From: an uncultured bacterium
GTDB taxonomy: Bacteria > Cyanobacteriota > Vampirovibrionia > Gastranaerophilales > Gastranaerophilaceae
Length of the DNA: 64,000 nt
Direction: 5' to 3'
Assembly: GCA_902763805.1 (NCBI GenBank)
Contig: CACWTN010000005.1
Coordinates: forward strand, 113,778 to 177,777
Shown here: positions 33,109 to 42,219 of the stretch, piece by piece
Layout of the letters: each line of letters starts with the position of its first letter
Position numbering within the stretch: position 1 is the first letter of the stretch
Made by a program: the position numbers and the translations under genes
The notes under the pieces: model-generated
Database searches by the model: none
What the model saw: the letters and a program-made list of their open reading frames with translations, nothing else
Told to the model about the DNA's origin: nothing

Positions 33109-33713
33109 AATTCTTCTATTAACTCCACAACCTTTTTATGTATATTTTCTATTGTATCAGAAGAAGAAATAACTTTAACCCTCTGCGGTTCATTTTTTGC
33201 AATTTCCAAATACCCCTGACGCACTTTATTGAAGAACTCGACACCCGCCGATTCCATTCTGTCTTTTTCTTTTCCGACTCTTTGCATAGAAGTTTCCACA
33301 TCTATATCAAAAACAATAGTCAAATCCGGCTTCAGTCCGCTTGTTGCTATTTCATTCAGCATATTAATTCTGCCCAAATCCAAACCTCTGCCGTAACCCT
33401 GATACGCAACGGTTGAATCCGTATGTCTGTCGCAGAGAATAATTTTCCCCTCTTTCATTGCAGGTTTTATAATACAGTCAATATGCTGAGCTCTGTCGGC
33501 AAGAAACAAAAAAGATTCACAATTCGGCGAAACTTCCCCGTCATAATTAAGTAAAATTTCTCTTAACTTAACTCCTAAACCCTTTGCACCGGGTTCTCTT
33601 GTCAGCAGAGTTTTATATCCTTTTTTTATCAAATATTCGTTCAAAAGTTCTATCTGCGTAGTTTTTCCGCAGCCGTCAGCTCCTTCAAACGTTATAAATA
33701 AACCTTCTCTCAT
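33105..33713 (-). CDS. tmk: Thymidylate kinase
   Basis: This enzyme phosphorylates dTMP to dTDP. The P-loop is EGADGCGKTTQ (about residues 10-20), the DR[YH] motif is CDRHTDSTVAYQGYGRGLD, and TREPGAKGLGVKLREIL is the substrate loop region. At 202 residues it has normal length. It lies between a glycosyltransferase gene and prfB, overlapping prfB by 4 bp (ATGA), so the three probably form an operon. Confidence 0.95.
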   Translation of the reverse strand: MREGLFITFEGADGCGKTTQIELLNEYLIKKGYKTLLTREPGAKGLGVKLREILLNYDGEVSPNCESFLFLADRAQHIDCIIKPAMKEGKIILCDRHTDSTVAYQGYGRGLDLGRINMLNEIATSGLKPDLTIVFDIDVETSMQRVGKEKDRMESAGVEFFNKVRQGYLEIAKNEPQRVKVISSSDTIENIHKKVVELIEEL

Positions 33714-33738
33714 TTTTTATATTCCTGTATATCTTCTT

Positions 33739-34677
33739 CTATTTTACTATATCCAAAATATAAGCAACACTGTCTTTGGAGTTATGATTTTGGCGTACAA
33801 CATTGCTGCAAGCTTCTGTCACGGTTGAATACGCATCTTTGTCATCCAGATAGTTTTCAATTTTAAAAATCAAATCCGTCATATCTTCATAAAACGGCAT
33901 ATAACCATCAAACAGTGATAGCTCATCACGATAATCACTAATCATAAGACGCTTACACGCTGCAGTTTGGAATGTTCTGTAATTTAGCGAAGACAACCCC
34001 TGCGAATGCATATTAAATACAATTTTAGACTTATTAATAGCTCTTGCCATTTCCGGTTCATTATCAATAAACCCCATGTAACACAAATCCAGCATTTCAG
34101 GATACCGTGCACGCGACCTTGCATCTTTGTAATGCCTGTCAATTGCATACCACGCAATTCTTAGTTTCGGAAGTTTATTAACCAGTTCTTCAAAAAAATT
34201 AAGCCTGTAATCCGTATCTAATCGTCCGGCAAACATTATATCGTATTCGGGTTCTGTACCAAAATCTTTGTAAATATCCATATTTACAAAATGCGGAAGA
34301 TAATGAATATTTTTGAAATTTTCGCACTCTGTAAGCTGTTTATCCCAGTAGAATGTGTAATTATCTTCTTCATCAAGATACGGAAGATATTGCTGCCAAT
34401 ATTTTCCCGAAGTATTACTTCTGATATCATCAGAAAAATAATTTATTGAAGGGATATTAAGTTTATTATCAACTTTAATTTTCAGCGGTGAAAAATCATA
34501 CCCCGTTATATAATCAAAATTACCCTTAAGAACTTCATCAAGATTATTCTCAAAAAGTTCGTCATAGACAGTCACATTACAGCCGTTTTGTTCAAACCCT
34601 GCAATCAGACTGCTCGTTGTAAGCCTTCCTCCGATGCTTTCGGGTAATATTGCCAAAATATTCTTTTTATCTCTCAT
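33739..34677 (-). CDS. CgeB-like glycosyltransferase
   Basis: A 312-residue protein similar to CgeB-type (GT4-like) glycosyltransferases. The C-terminal half shows YDIMFAGRLDTDYRLNFFEE and NKSKIVFNMHSQGLSSLNYR, then FQTAACKRLMISDYRDELSL, the usual nucleotide-sugar-binding region with the terminal F-E-x-x-A-C pattern. The N-terminal half is alpha/beta (NILAILPESIGGRL). The donor and acceptor are unknown. It is first in an operon with tmk and prfB, an odd grouping that says little about its role. Confidence 0.78.
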   Translation of the reverse strand: MRDKKNILAILPESIGGRLTTSSLIAGFEQNGCNVTVYDELFENNLDEVLKGNFDYITGYDFSPLKIKVDNKLNIPSINYFSDDIRSNTSGKYWQQYLPYLDEEDNYTFYWDKQLTECENFKNIHYLPHFVNMDIYKDFGTEPEYDIMFAGRLDTDYRLNFFEELVNKLPKLRIAWYAIDRHYKDARSRARYPEMLDLCYMGFIDNEPEMARAINKSKIVFNMHSQGLSSLNYRTFQTAACKRLMISDYRDELSLFDGYMPFYEDMTDLIFKIENYLDDKDAYSTVTEACSNVVRQNHNSKDSVAYILDIVK

Positions 34678-34735
34678 CTTATGCTGATTTTAACATTTTT
34701 ATCAAAAGAATACAACTTTATGTTATACTGTTTGT

Positions 34736-34921
34736 GTCAGCAGAGCCATCTGCGTGACAATTGAATAGATTTTTTGGGTCTGTAGCTCAGTGCCTTGCGG
34801 CGAACAAGAGGCAAGGAGGGCTAATGCCCGACGGAGCGAGGTCAACGGAGTCGTGTTGCGGGAGCAATACGAGCAGGTTGACAGAGCGGAGCCATCTGCG
34901 TGACAATTGAATAGATTCTTT
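34736..34921 (+). repeat. Duplication and GC-rich insert upstream of tRNA-Arg
   Basis: A segment of about 50 bp ending in the first 15 nt of the tRNA (GGGTCTGTAGCTCAG) occurs at 34741-34790 and again at 34887-34936 with two or three differences. Between the copies lie 96 bp of GC-richer sequence with a CCTTGC/GCAAGG hairpin (34793-34816). The second copy continues into the intact tRNA. A TATACT (34724-34729) upstream of the first copy may be the -10 element. Confidence 0.78.
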
Positions 34922-34997
34922 GGGTCTGTAGCTCAGTAGGATAGAGCGGCGGTTTCCTAAACCGCGTCTGCCGTGGGTTCGACTCCCACCAGGCCCA
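34922..34997 (+). tRNA. tRNA-Arg (CCU anticodon)
   Basis: A complete cloverleaf: acceptor GGGTCTG/CAGGCCC, D arm GCTC/GAGC, anticodon stem GCGGT/ACCGC with loop TTCCTAA (anticodon CCT), and T arm GTGGG/CCCAC with loop TTCGACT. CCA is not encoded; the sequence after the discriminator A is AAT. A duplicated 5' fragment lies 146 bp upstream. Confidence 0.96.
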
Positions 34998-35002
34998 AAT
35001 TA

Positions 35003-35863
35003 TTATTTACAAAAAACATTAACCGATTTAGTCAAAACTGATATACAAATTTCATCTTTTAAATTTTTCTTTTCGCCATCTATATGACAGGCAAGCCAGT
35101 TGTTTTCAATTTTTACTGTTTCTGCCTTAAAGTATTCTGCTCTTTTATTATTTGTCCTTATTCCTAAAATAATTCTTAAAAACTCAATATAGAATATAAC
35201 AGGATTTGTTGTTTTAAGAAGAAAAATATCCATTTTGCCGTCATCAAGCAGTGCATTATTTCCTAATGAAACAAGGTTTTTATACATATTTGCAGCATTT
35301 GCAAAAATAATACACGAAGCTTTTATATCTCTTTTTTCTCCGTCAATCGTCATTGTGTATTTTTTGTTTTTAAGTCTTAGTGCAAAAATTATTCCCGCAA
35401 TAAAATAAGCAAAATACCCGAATCGGTTTTTTAGTGACTGCGGAGTTTTGCAGATAATATCCGAATCATACCCAAAACCACATCTCAAGGCACATTTGTT
35501 TTCGTTAATATCAAATATATCTATTTGTTTGATATTATTCTTTTCGATAATCCTTAAAGTCTTATGTAGTCTTGATGACAAGCCCAAATTTGCCGCAAGC
35601 AAATTTGCCGTACCGCAGGGAATTATTCCCAGCACCTTATCGGTATTAACAACATAAGGAACGACTTTATTAACGGTTCCGTCGCCGCCCATAGCCAAAA
35701 TCGTATCATAAGGTGTTTTATCAAGCTCTTTAAACTCGTCTATATCAACAAACTTAAACGATTTTGTGTATTTAAGCACAAAATCTATAACACGTTTTTT
35801 ATACTTTAACGCTTTTTTTCTTCCGGCATTAAAATTTGTTACTATTAAGACGCAGTTCATCAT
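35003..35863 (-). CDS. Diacylglycerol kinase family lipid kinase
   Basis: A 286-residue kinase of the YegS/DagK/LCB5 family. The catalytic nucleotide-binding motif is AMGGDGTVNKVVPYVV (about residues 57-72), followed by LGIIPCGTANLLAANLGL. The later LDDGKMDIFLLKT carries the conserved Asp pair. It phosphorylates a lipid such as diacylglycerol. It overlaps the PAP2 phosphatase gene by 4 bp (ATGA), so kinase and phosphatase are coupled and probably act on the same lipid pool. Confidence 0.9.
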   Translation of the reverse strand: MMNCVLIVTNFNAGRKKALKYKKRVIDFVLKYTKSFKFVDIDEFKELDKTPYDTILAMGGDGTVNKVVPYVVNTDKVLGIIPCGTANLLAANLGLSSRLHKTLRIIEKNNIKQIDIFDINENKCALRCGFGYDSDIICKTPQSLKNRFGYFAYFIAGIIFALRLKNKKYTMTIDGEKRDIKASCIIFANAANMYKNLVSLGNNALLDDGKMDIFLLKTTNPVIFYIEFLRIILGIRTNNKRAEYFKAETVKIENNWLACHIDGEKKNLKDEICISVLTKSVNVFCK

Positions 35864-36453
35864 ACCCGTATTGTAGAATAAACTTGTAATAAAATAAAGC
35901 CTAAAATATATGCTCCCAAAACATCAGTCGGATAATGCACTCCAAGCCAGATTCGGCTCAAACCTACAAATAAAATCCAAATAATAGACAAAGTGATTAC
36001 GGAGTATTTAACAGCATTATTCGTACAGTATTTATAAAAATAATAAATAACCATCCCATACAAAGCCATAGTAACAAGACTGTGGCTTGAAACATAACTG
36101 AAACTGTTCGGGTGGATAACCTGCTGAAGTTCAAACGGCGGCCGCGGTCTTTGCATAATCGGTTTAATTATACAATTCAGCAAAAACGTTACCAAAGGTA
36201 TTGAACAAATGAACCCTGCTTTAAGCCATTCTCTTTTTTTAAGAAAATAAACCGAGCCTGCCATCAGAGGTATTGCTATCATCAGAGAATAGAGCTTACA
36301 ATCAGGCAGAAGCGGTAATAAAAGAGGCAAACCCTGCAATTTATTTTGTATAAAAATTATCAAAGACTTGTCCCACAAAGTTACCTGGGGACAAGTTTTG
36401 ATAATTATTGTGTAAATTATAAATGTTACAATTAATAATACTGTTTTTTTCAT
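35860..36453 (-). CDS. PAP2 family membrane phosphatase
   Basis: A polytopic membrane phosphatase. Motif 1 is KPIMQRPRP, motif 2 SSHSLV, motif 3 SRIWLGVHYPTD, giving the full PAP2 active site. I choose ATG 36453, whose A is the last base of the upstream TAA (TAATG), giving 197 residues starting MKKTVLLIV. A GTG 24 bp upstream is possible. It probably dephosphorylates phosphatidic acid or an undecaprenyl diphosphate. It is coupled to the lipid kinase. Confidence 0.9.
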   Translation of the reverse strand: MKKTVLLIVTFIIYTIIIKTCPQVTLWDKSLIIFIQNKLQGLPLLLPLLPDCKLYSLMIAIPLMAGSVYFLKKREWLKAGFICSIPLVTFLLNCIIKPIMQRPRPPFELQQVIHPNSFSYVSSHSLVTMALYGMVIYYFYKYCTNNAVKYSVITLSIIWILFVGLSRIWLGVHYPTDVLGAYILGFILLQVYSTIRV

Positions 36454-37973
36454 TAGTGACAACCGCATCCTGAGCACTGACCGTTACAGGAATGTTCAGA
36501 AGGTTTCTCTGTTGAACAGAAGTGGTCTCTGTCAACATAATATTCACCTTCAAGCGGAAATATCGTCATCCAGAGATTTTCTCTCCAATCCTTATCCAGA
36601 ATTTCTTTAACTTCGGTTGAATATTTGTCAATTTCAGATGTAATTTTGGGATCTGTTAAATACGCTGCTGCATTTTCGTGAGTTTCATAAGGCTTAAACT
36701 CTTCATAATATTTTCTTAAAACATCAGGTCTGTCAACAATCATACAAGGTCTGAGCATATTTCCGTCTTCATAAGGAATACCATCCCTGATAGCCTTCAT
36801 AAACGGTGAAGCAAGAGCTTCTGTCAGCGTACAGTTATTAACGTTGTGCGTTGCAAGGTGAACAAAAGTACAAGGTTCAACATCACCCTTCGGGTTAACG
36901 TGAACATATTGTCTTCCGCCTGCAATACAACCCATCATTTCTGGTCCGTCACCCCAGAAGTCGACCGTCATCATCGGAAGTGTGTTTCTTGCATTATAAA
37001 CAGCCTTCAGAATTTGACGTCTTTGGTCTGCATTCGGTGTCATACTGATATCAGGGCTGTCACCAACCGGTACATAATGGAAAAACCAGGTCCACAAGCA
37101 CCCTTTATCGGATAACATTTGCATAAACTCGTCAGAAGTAACTTCATCACAGTTCTGAGAAGTTGCAACAACTGATGCACCAAAGAATATGCCTGCTTTT
37201 TTCAGCATATCCATTTTTTCCATAACCATATCAAAAGTACCTTCGCCTCTTACGGCATCAGTATTTTCTTTTAATCCGCTTATAGAAAACATCGGCTGAA
37301 CGTTGCCGAGTTTTTTTAATTTTTCAACTGTTTTTTCCGTAATCAGAGAACCGTTTGTAAATGTAATAAATGTACAATCATTAAATTCTTCGCAAAGCTC
37401 CAAAAATTCTTTTCTTATAAATGGTTCACCGCCGACTATCGGGAATATATGAATACCCATAACATCACGGGCTTCAGTAAAAATTTCTCTCCATTTATCT
37501 TTAGTCAAGTCTTCTCTTACATCATATTCATGAGCCCAGCAGCCTTTGCAGTGAAAATTACAATTTTTGGTAATACTTGCAAGCAAAACCGTCGGAGGGA
37601 AAAATCCGTTCTTTTCGTTAAATTCTGAACGTTTTCTCAAATTATCCCCGTAATAACCGTTTACAAAAAAGTTTTTAATCCATTTGTTTCTGCAATTCGG
37701 GTGAAGTTCCGTTAATATTCTTTTCCACCAGAAAAAATGTGCGTGTTCTGATTCAAACAGCCATCTCATTCTGCGTGCGTGGTTAATACCACCTTTTGAA
37801 CCCGCAATTTTTTCAAAAATCTTAGCAAGATTTACCAATTTTTGCTTTGAAAAATTATGCCCAAGATAATTTATTGTCTGATCTATAACAAAATTATTTA
37901 ATTTAAGTTTAAGCCCATCCAATGCACCCATAGAATTTGACTGCCACATAGCACTTTGCTCTTTTACTCTCAT
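36453..37973 (-). CDS. Radical SAM protein with Cys-rich C-terminus
   Basis: A 506-residue radical SAM enzyme. The cluster motif is CNFHCKGC (about residues 137-144), followed by GGEPF (SAM contact) and FTNGSLI. An auxiliary region with CIAGGRQYVHVNPKGDVEPC suggests a SPASM-like second cluster. The last 25 residues carry six Cys (CSTEKPSEHSCNGQCSGCGCH tail). The N-terminal 125 residues are helical. The substrate is unknown. It is coupled to the PAP2 and lipid kinase genes downstream, so lipid or envelope chemistry is a reasonable guess. Confidence 0.85.
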   Translation of the reverse strand: MRVKEQSAMWQSNSMGALDGLKLKLNNFVIDQTINYLGHNFSKQKLVNLAKIFEKIAGSKGGINHARRMRWLFESEHAHFFWWKRILTELHPNCRNKWIKNFFVNGYYGDNLRKRSEFNEKNGFFPPTVLLASITKNCNFHCKGCWAHEYDVREDLTKDKWREIFTEARDVMGIHIFPIVGGEPFIRKEFLELCEEFNDCTFITFTNGSLITEKTVEKLKKLGNVQPMFSISGLKENTDAVRGEGTFDMVMEKMDMLKKAGIFFGASVVATSQNCDEVTSDEFMQMLSDKGCLWTWFFHYVPVGDSPDISMTPNADQRRQILKAVYNARNTLPMMTVDFWGDGPEMMGCIAGGRQYVHVNPKGDVEPCTFVHLATHNVNNCTLTEALASPFMKAIRDGIPYEDGNMLRPCMIVDRPDVLRKYYEEFKPYETHENAAAYLTDPKITSEIDKYSTEVKEILDKDWRENLWMTIFPLEGEYYVDRDHFCSTEKPSEHSCNGQCSGCGCH

Positions 37974-38047
37974 TATATTTCTCCTCTATTGTTTAAGCTA
38001 TTTATAAGCTAACATAAGCATAACGCTTGTTCAATAAAAAGCAGATA

Positions 38048-38689
38048 TTAAACTACGTTAGCTTTCATATATTCAACCCACTGTTTTACAATTTCTTCTT
38101 CGGGAAGTTCATAAGAGATGGGTTTACCTATTTTCAAAGTCAAATGCTTCATAAACGGAATCCAGGTGTATCCTGTAAAATTGCAAATTGCAATCGGAAC
38201 AATATCCATCTTTGCAAGTTTAGCAATCGCAACAAACCCGGGTTTTATATCATTAAATTTTTCACCTTCGAGAATTTGTTTTCCCTGCGGGAACATTCCC
38301 AAATTCCATTTTGTATGTCTTGCTATATCAATAATAGTTTTTAATGTCGCTTTTTCGGGATTTTCTCTGTCAACAGAGTATGCCCCTAAACTTATAACCA
38401 AAAATCTGATTAAAGGATTTTTGTGTTCATAAAGCTCTTTTTTCGCCATATAAGCAACGGGAGCATTAGCAACAACAGATATTAACGGCGCATCTATATA
38501 AGACTGATGGTTAGATGTATAAACATAACGCTTGCGCCTGTCGACATTCTTCCAACCTTCAACACGAGTCGTGTACCAGAGAAATGCCGCGGGCCAAACC
38601 ACAAACCATAAGAACAATGTTATCCATAAGGTTCTTATAAAACCGTAATCCTCAGGATATCGTCTGTTGTAATTGCGTTTTACCATCAA
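38048..38689 (-). CDS. 1-acyl-glycerol-3-phosphate acyltransferase (PlsC-like)
   Basis: A 213-residue membrane acyltransferase. The catalytic HX4D motif is SNHQSYIDAP; the second motif reads GMFPQGKQ where FPEGTR is usual. An N-terminal hydrophobic segment (about 17-45) anchors it. It probably makes phosphatidic acid or acylates another lysolipid. It lies between the SLBB export gene (13 bp upstream) and the radical SAM gene, in a run of leftward genes related to the envelope. Confidence 0.85.
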   Translation of the reverse strand: MMVKRNYNRRYPEDYGFIRTLWITLFLWFVVWPAAFLWYTTRVEGWKNVDRRKRYVYTSNHQSYIDAPLISVVANAPVAYMAKKELYEHKNPLIRFLVISLGAYSVDRENPEKATLKTIIDIARHTKWNLGMFPQGKQILEGEKFNDIKPGFVAIAKLAKMDIVPIAICNFTGYTWIPFMKHLTLKIGKPISYELPEEEIVKQWVEYMKANVV

Positions 38690-38702
38690 TCCATGCCCTT
38701 AA

Positions 38703-41105
38703 CTAGTATCTTTTGACAACAAAGAACATTAACGCTATATTCGCTAGAGAAGTCAGCGTTTGTGAAATAGGAGTTAACCAATCATTCCCTGCTATACGTC
38801 TTGGTACAACAATCGTATCACCGGCTGCAACTTTTGTTCTCAAATGAGCCCGCATAGCCCTTCCGTTTGAACCAACCTTGTATATTCTAAATTTATTAGC
38901 ATTTGGCGTGTATCCGCCAACCATTTTTATATAATTTTTAACATTTGAGCCTTTTGTGTATACAAAAGCTTGTTCGTTATAAACTTCTCCAATAACAGCT
39001 ACATAATTAGAAATTCTTGGTATATATATATCATCACCATCCTGCAATTCAATATTATCAATTTTACTTATTTTACTTAAATCATTACTTTGTATATTAA
39101 GAGCAATCTGACCGTTATATTGTTTATTTATTGTTTCTTCGCTTTCTTTCATCTGTTCTATCAGCGCTATTTTCGTTGTTTGATCATTTACACTTTGTTT
39201 ATAACCTGAAGCAAGCCTTCCTTCTAGAAGTCTGATGTCTTTTTCTGTATTTTTTATTGCTAAATTAACTTGTTTGTTTTTAACATTAGTACGTTTGTAT
39301 ATAACGCCTCTTAAATCTGCATCATCATCTAAGCCGCCTGCCAATTCAATGATATCTGTTAACTTTTTACCCTTAACAAAAGAATATACTCCCGGCTTTT
39401 TTACAAATCCTGAAATCTTTACAGTTTTAATATTTTCATTGTCTCTAAGCGTTCTGAATAAAACCTTGTCATCCGCATTTATTGCTATTGTTTTTATTTT
39501 ATCAGTTTTTATCATAATGTCATACAAGTAATAAATCCTAACAGGAGCATCTTTTCTGTTAGTAATTTCAACAGCAATATTTTCTGCCGGAATGAGTTTG
39601 TTTGAGTTCTCAGTTGAGACACTAATTTTTACATCCTCATTGTTTTTCTTTTCTTGAGATAACAACGCTTCTTCATTTCTCATATTATCATTATCTGAAG
39701 TTACATCCGATTCCATAAACTGTATATCAGCCATAATATCACTCAATGTTAAATTATGAGTATATGGTATACGTTTTGGAAGGTTTATACAACCATATAC
39801 ATCAACAAAATCTGAATTGGTATTTTTATAAATAGTAATAACATCTCTTGGTTGCAATATTGGGTCATTCATCCCTGCAAAAAACTCTTTTAAATAAACA
39901 GGGATTGTTTCGGTAACATTATTTTTGCCGGAATATCTTTTTATTACAGCCTGATAAATAAAAGTTTCTGCGCGTAATTCATCTTCCGATTTTAATATAT
40001 CTGAAAGACGCATACCTTCTCTATAAGTATATGTTGCCGGATGTTTAATATTACCCTGAATCGTTACTGTATTTTCGACATCATTATACATCTCTCTGAA
40101 TTGAACCGAGTCACCATCCGAAAGCTTTGTATTTTTTGCATCTAAATATGAAATATCTTTTGCAACTTTTTGTCCGACCGCTTTATCGAAGCTAATCATT
40201 GTAACTTCATCTCTTTTCGTTGTTACAAGTAAATCCCCTGTATATCTCATAACATCTCCGAGCGTTTCGCCGGTTTTAAACTCATAAATTCCCGGATTAG
40301 AAATCCCATTTTTGATGAGCATTGTATTTTTAATTTTATCAACAAATATTTTATCATTAGCTTTAACTATTATATTTCTATCGTTACCTAAAAAGATTGC
40401 ATCATATAAATCAACATGTTTGTTATTGTATTTTATATTCCTTAACGTACCGGTTTTTTTTACACCTCCTGCCGCACTAAGTACATCTAAAATAGACGAA
40501 TTATTGCTTACATATACCTTACCCGGTTTTTCTACTTCACCATAAACAAAAACTGAAAAAGTATTTCCTGACGGTATTTGAAGTTTTACTTTCATATTAG
40601 AATACTTTTTTTGAGCAAGAGCATTGATTTCTTTTTCAACTTCACCTAAAGTTTTTCCATCTGCTTTGACAGGACCGATGCCCGGAACAAAAAGGCTTCC
40701 GTTAGAACCTACCTCTGCTGATGTCACAGGAGATATAAGATTTGAACCGGATAAAGATATTACATCAACAGAATCACCATAAGATAAAATATTTACTTTT
40801 TCACCAATACTCAACTTGTAGGAACTATCATATTTACCTGCAGCTGACGCATTCAATGTTCCCTTTTTAAACTTATCGTATCCGACCTGTTTCATAATGT
40901 TGCCGGAAGTTCTGTTTTCATGTCCGTTATATATTTTTTCTATTGTGCTCACATTGCCAACTGGATGATTAACACTTAATTCCTGTTGATTATCTTCAAA
41001 AGCATTCATTGTTTTTTGGTTTAATGCATTCGGATCCGCTGCAAAAACAGCATAATTAGAACAAAATGCCAGCATTATAAACAAAGTAAATAATTTCTTT
41101 ATCAT
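38703..41105 (-). CDS. KpsD-like polysaccharide export protein with SLBB domains
   Basis: An 800-residue protein with a signal peptide (cleavage after VFA, residue 22). A polysaccharide-export (PES) domain (about 85-165) is followed by several SLBB domains, e.g. VFVYGEVEKPGKVYVSNNSS, KNGISNPGIYEFKTGETLGD, KISGFVKKPGVYSFVKGKKL and YVAVIGEVYNEQAFVYTKGS. The end, WLTPISQTLTSLANIALMFF, is a hydrophobic helix as in KpsD. It probably forms the periplasmic/outer-membrane part of a capsule or exopolysaccharide exporter. No partner ABC or Wzc gene is visible nearby. Confidence 0.87.
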   Translation of the reverse strand: MIKKLFTLFIMLAFCSNYAVFAADPNALNQKTMNAFEDNQQELSVNHPVGNVSTIEKIYNGHENRTSGNIMKQVGYDKFKKGTLNASAAGKYDSSYKLSIGEKVNILSYGDSVDVISLSGSNLISPVTSAEVGSNGSLFVPGIGPVKADGKTLGEVEKEINALAQKKYSNMKVKLQIPSGNTFSVFVYGEVEKPGKVYVSNNSSILDVLSAAGGVKKTGTLRNIKYNNKHVDLYDAIFLGNDRNIIVKANDKIFVDKIKNTMLIKNGISNPGIYEFKTGETLGDVMRYTGDLLVTTKRDEVTMISFDKAVGQKVAKDISYLDAKNTKLSDGDSVQFREMYNDVENTVTIQGNIKHPATYTYREGMRLSDILKSEDELRAETFIYQAVIKRYSGKNNVTETIPVYLKEFFAGMNDPILQPRDVITIYKNTNSDFVDVYGCINLPKRIPYTHNLTLSDIMADIQFMESDVTSDNDNMRNEEALLSQEKKNNEDVKISVSTENSNKLIPAENIAVEITNRKDAPVRIYYLYDIMIKTDKIKTIAINADDKVLFRTLRDNENIKTVKISGFVKKPGVYSFVKGKKLTDIIELAGGLDDDADLRGVIYKRTNVKNKQVNLAIKNTEKDIRLLEGRLASGYKQSVNDQTTKIALIEQMKESEETINKQYNGQIALNIQSNDLSKISKIDNIELQDGDDIYIPRISNYVAVIGEVYNEQAFVYTKGSNVKNYIKMVGGYTPNANKFRIYKVGSNGRAMRAHLRTKVAAGDTIVVPRRIAGNDWLTPISQTLTSLANIALMFFVVKRY

Positions 41106-41161
41106 TGATTAAACCTTCCGATAGTTGTACTCATACTTCATACAAAATTATGGCATGCTGA

Positions 41162-42217
41162 TTATGTAATAGCAATCTGCATGAGTGATTTAATCGCAGG
41201 CCACTCTAATCTCCAAAGTCCCGAAGCATCTAGCGCATAGTTACCTACACAGGCAAGTTTGCAATCTTTACATTTGTTTACAGAGTTGACAAATACAGGA
41301 TCTTTTAAAACATCCTTTAAAGATCTGTTTCTTACATTTATATACGGCTGCCTGTCATAGCACTGGAGCATATCACCGTTTGAATAAATAACGGTCGCAA
41401 TTCTCGGCCAGTGACATTCATAATAATTCTTTTTGTCAATAATATAATCCATAAAGTAATCGGAAATTCTAATCGGATATCCGCTGTGTTTAAGTTCTTT
41501 AATCTGCTTGAATGTTTCTGATAATTGATCTGCTTCAAGTTCGGTTTCTTTAACATTCTGCGCTTCTTCAAGTTTTTGATTTGACTTATTAACGGAAATA
41601 TACATCAAAATATCTTCATCTTTACAGAACTGAGCAACTTCTTTTATCTGCTCAAAACTTGTTTTTGCTGAAACTACACAGCAGGTATAAATACGCATTT
41701 TCGGTGAATGAATTTTATGGTACTCAATACCGCTTTTTAATCTGTCAAAACATCCCGGAAGATGTCTGATATCGTCGTGAGCTTTACCAACTGCATCACA
41801 GGATACAAACATAATATCAGTATATTTGCCGAAATCCGGATTTTCTTCCAAAAACCAGCCGTTAGTAGCAATTTTTGTATATAAACCTGCATCATGAGAA
41901 GCCTTACAGATATCTGCAATATCCTGTCTCATAAGAGGTTCGCCGCCCCAGAAAATACTGTCTAAATAACCGCATTCTCCTGCTTCTTTTATTAGTTTCT
42001 GAATTTCAGCCAAAGACATATCTTCGTGGTCATTTTTATGTTTCCAGTAACAGAAATCGCAATCGCAGTTACAAACATTCGTAACCATCAGTGACAGACA
42101 TAGCGGTCTCGGGGTTTTAGACAATCTGCTTTTTATACAGGTTGCCGCACCGCCTATCAGATTTCTGTAATATTTAAGACGTTCAAAATTCATACTGTTT
42201 CTTGATTTTGTTTGCAT
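41162..42217 (-). CDS. Radical SAM/SPASM protein
   Basis: A 351-residue radical SAM enzyme. The cluster motif CxxxCxxC lies in NVCNCDCDFCYWKHKN (about residues 48-63), followed by WGGEPLM and IATNGWFL. A SPASM-type C-terminus has CYDRQPYINVRNRSLKDVL and CKDCKLACVGN for auxiliary clusters. It lies 2 bp after a CoA-activase-related gene and is the last of a four-gene unit. SPASM enzymes modify peptides or activate partner enzymes; no precursor peptide gene is obvious here. Confidence 0.88.
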   Translation of the reverse strand: MQTKSRNSMNFERLKYYRNLIGGAATCIKSRLSKTPRPLCLSLMVTNVCNCDCDFCYWKHKNDHEDMSLAEIQKLIKEAGECGYLDSIFWGGEPLMRQDIADICKASHDAGLYTKIATNGWFLEENPDFGKYTDIMFVSCDAVGKAHDDIRHLPGCFDRLKSGIEYHKIHSPKMRIYTCCVVSAKTSFEQIKEVAQFCKDEDILMYISVNKSNQKLEEAQNVKETELEADQLSETFKQIKELKHSGYPIRISDYFMDYIIDKKNYYECHWPRIATVIYSNGDMLQCYDRQPYINVRNRSLKDVLKDPVFVNSVNKCKDCKLACVGNYALDASGLWRLEWPAIKSLMQIAIT

Positions 42218-42219
42218 TA

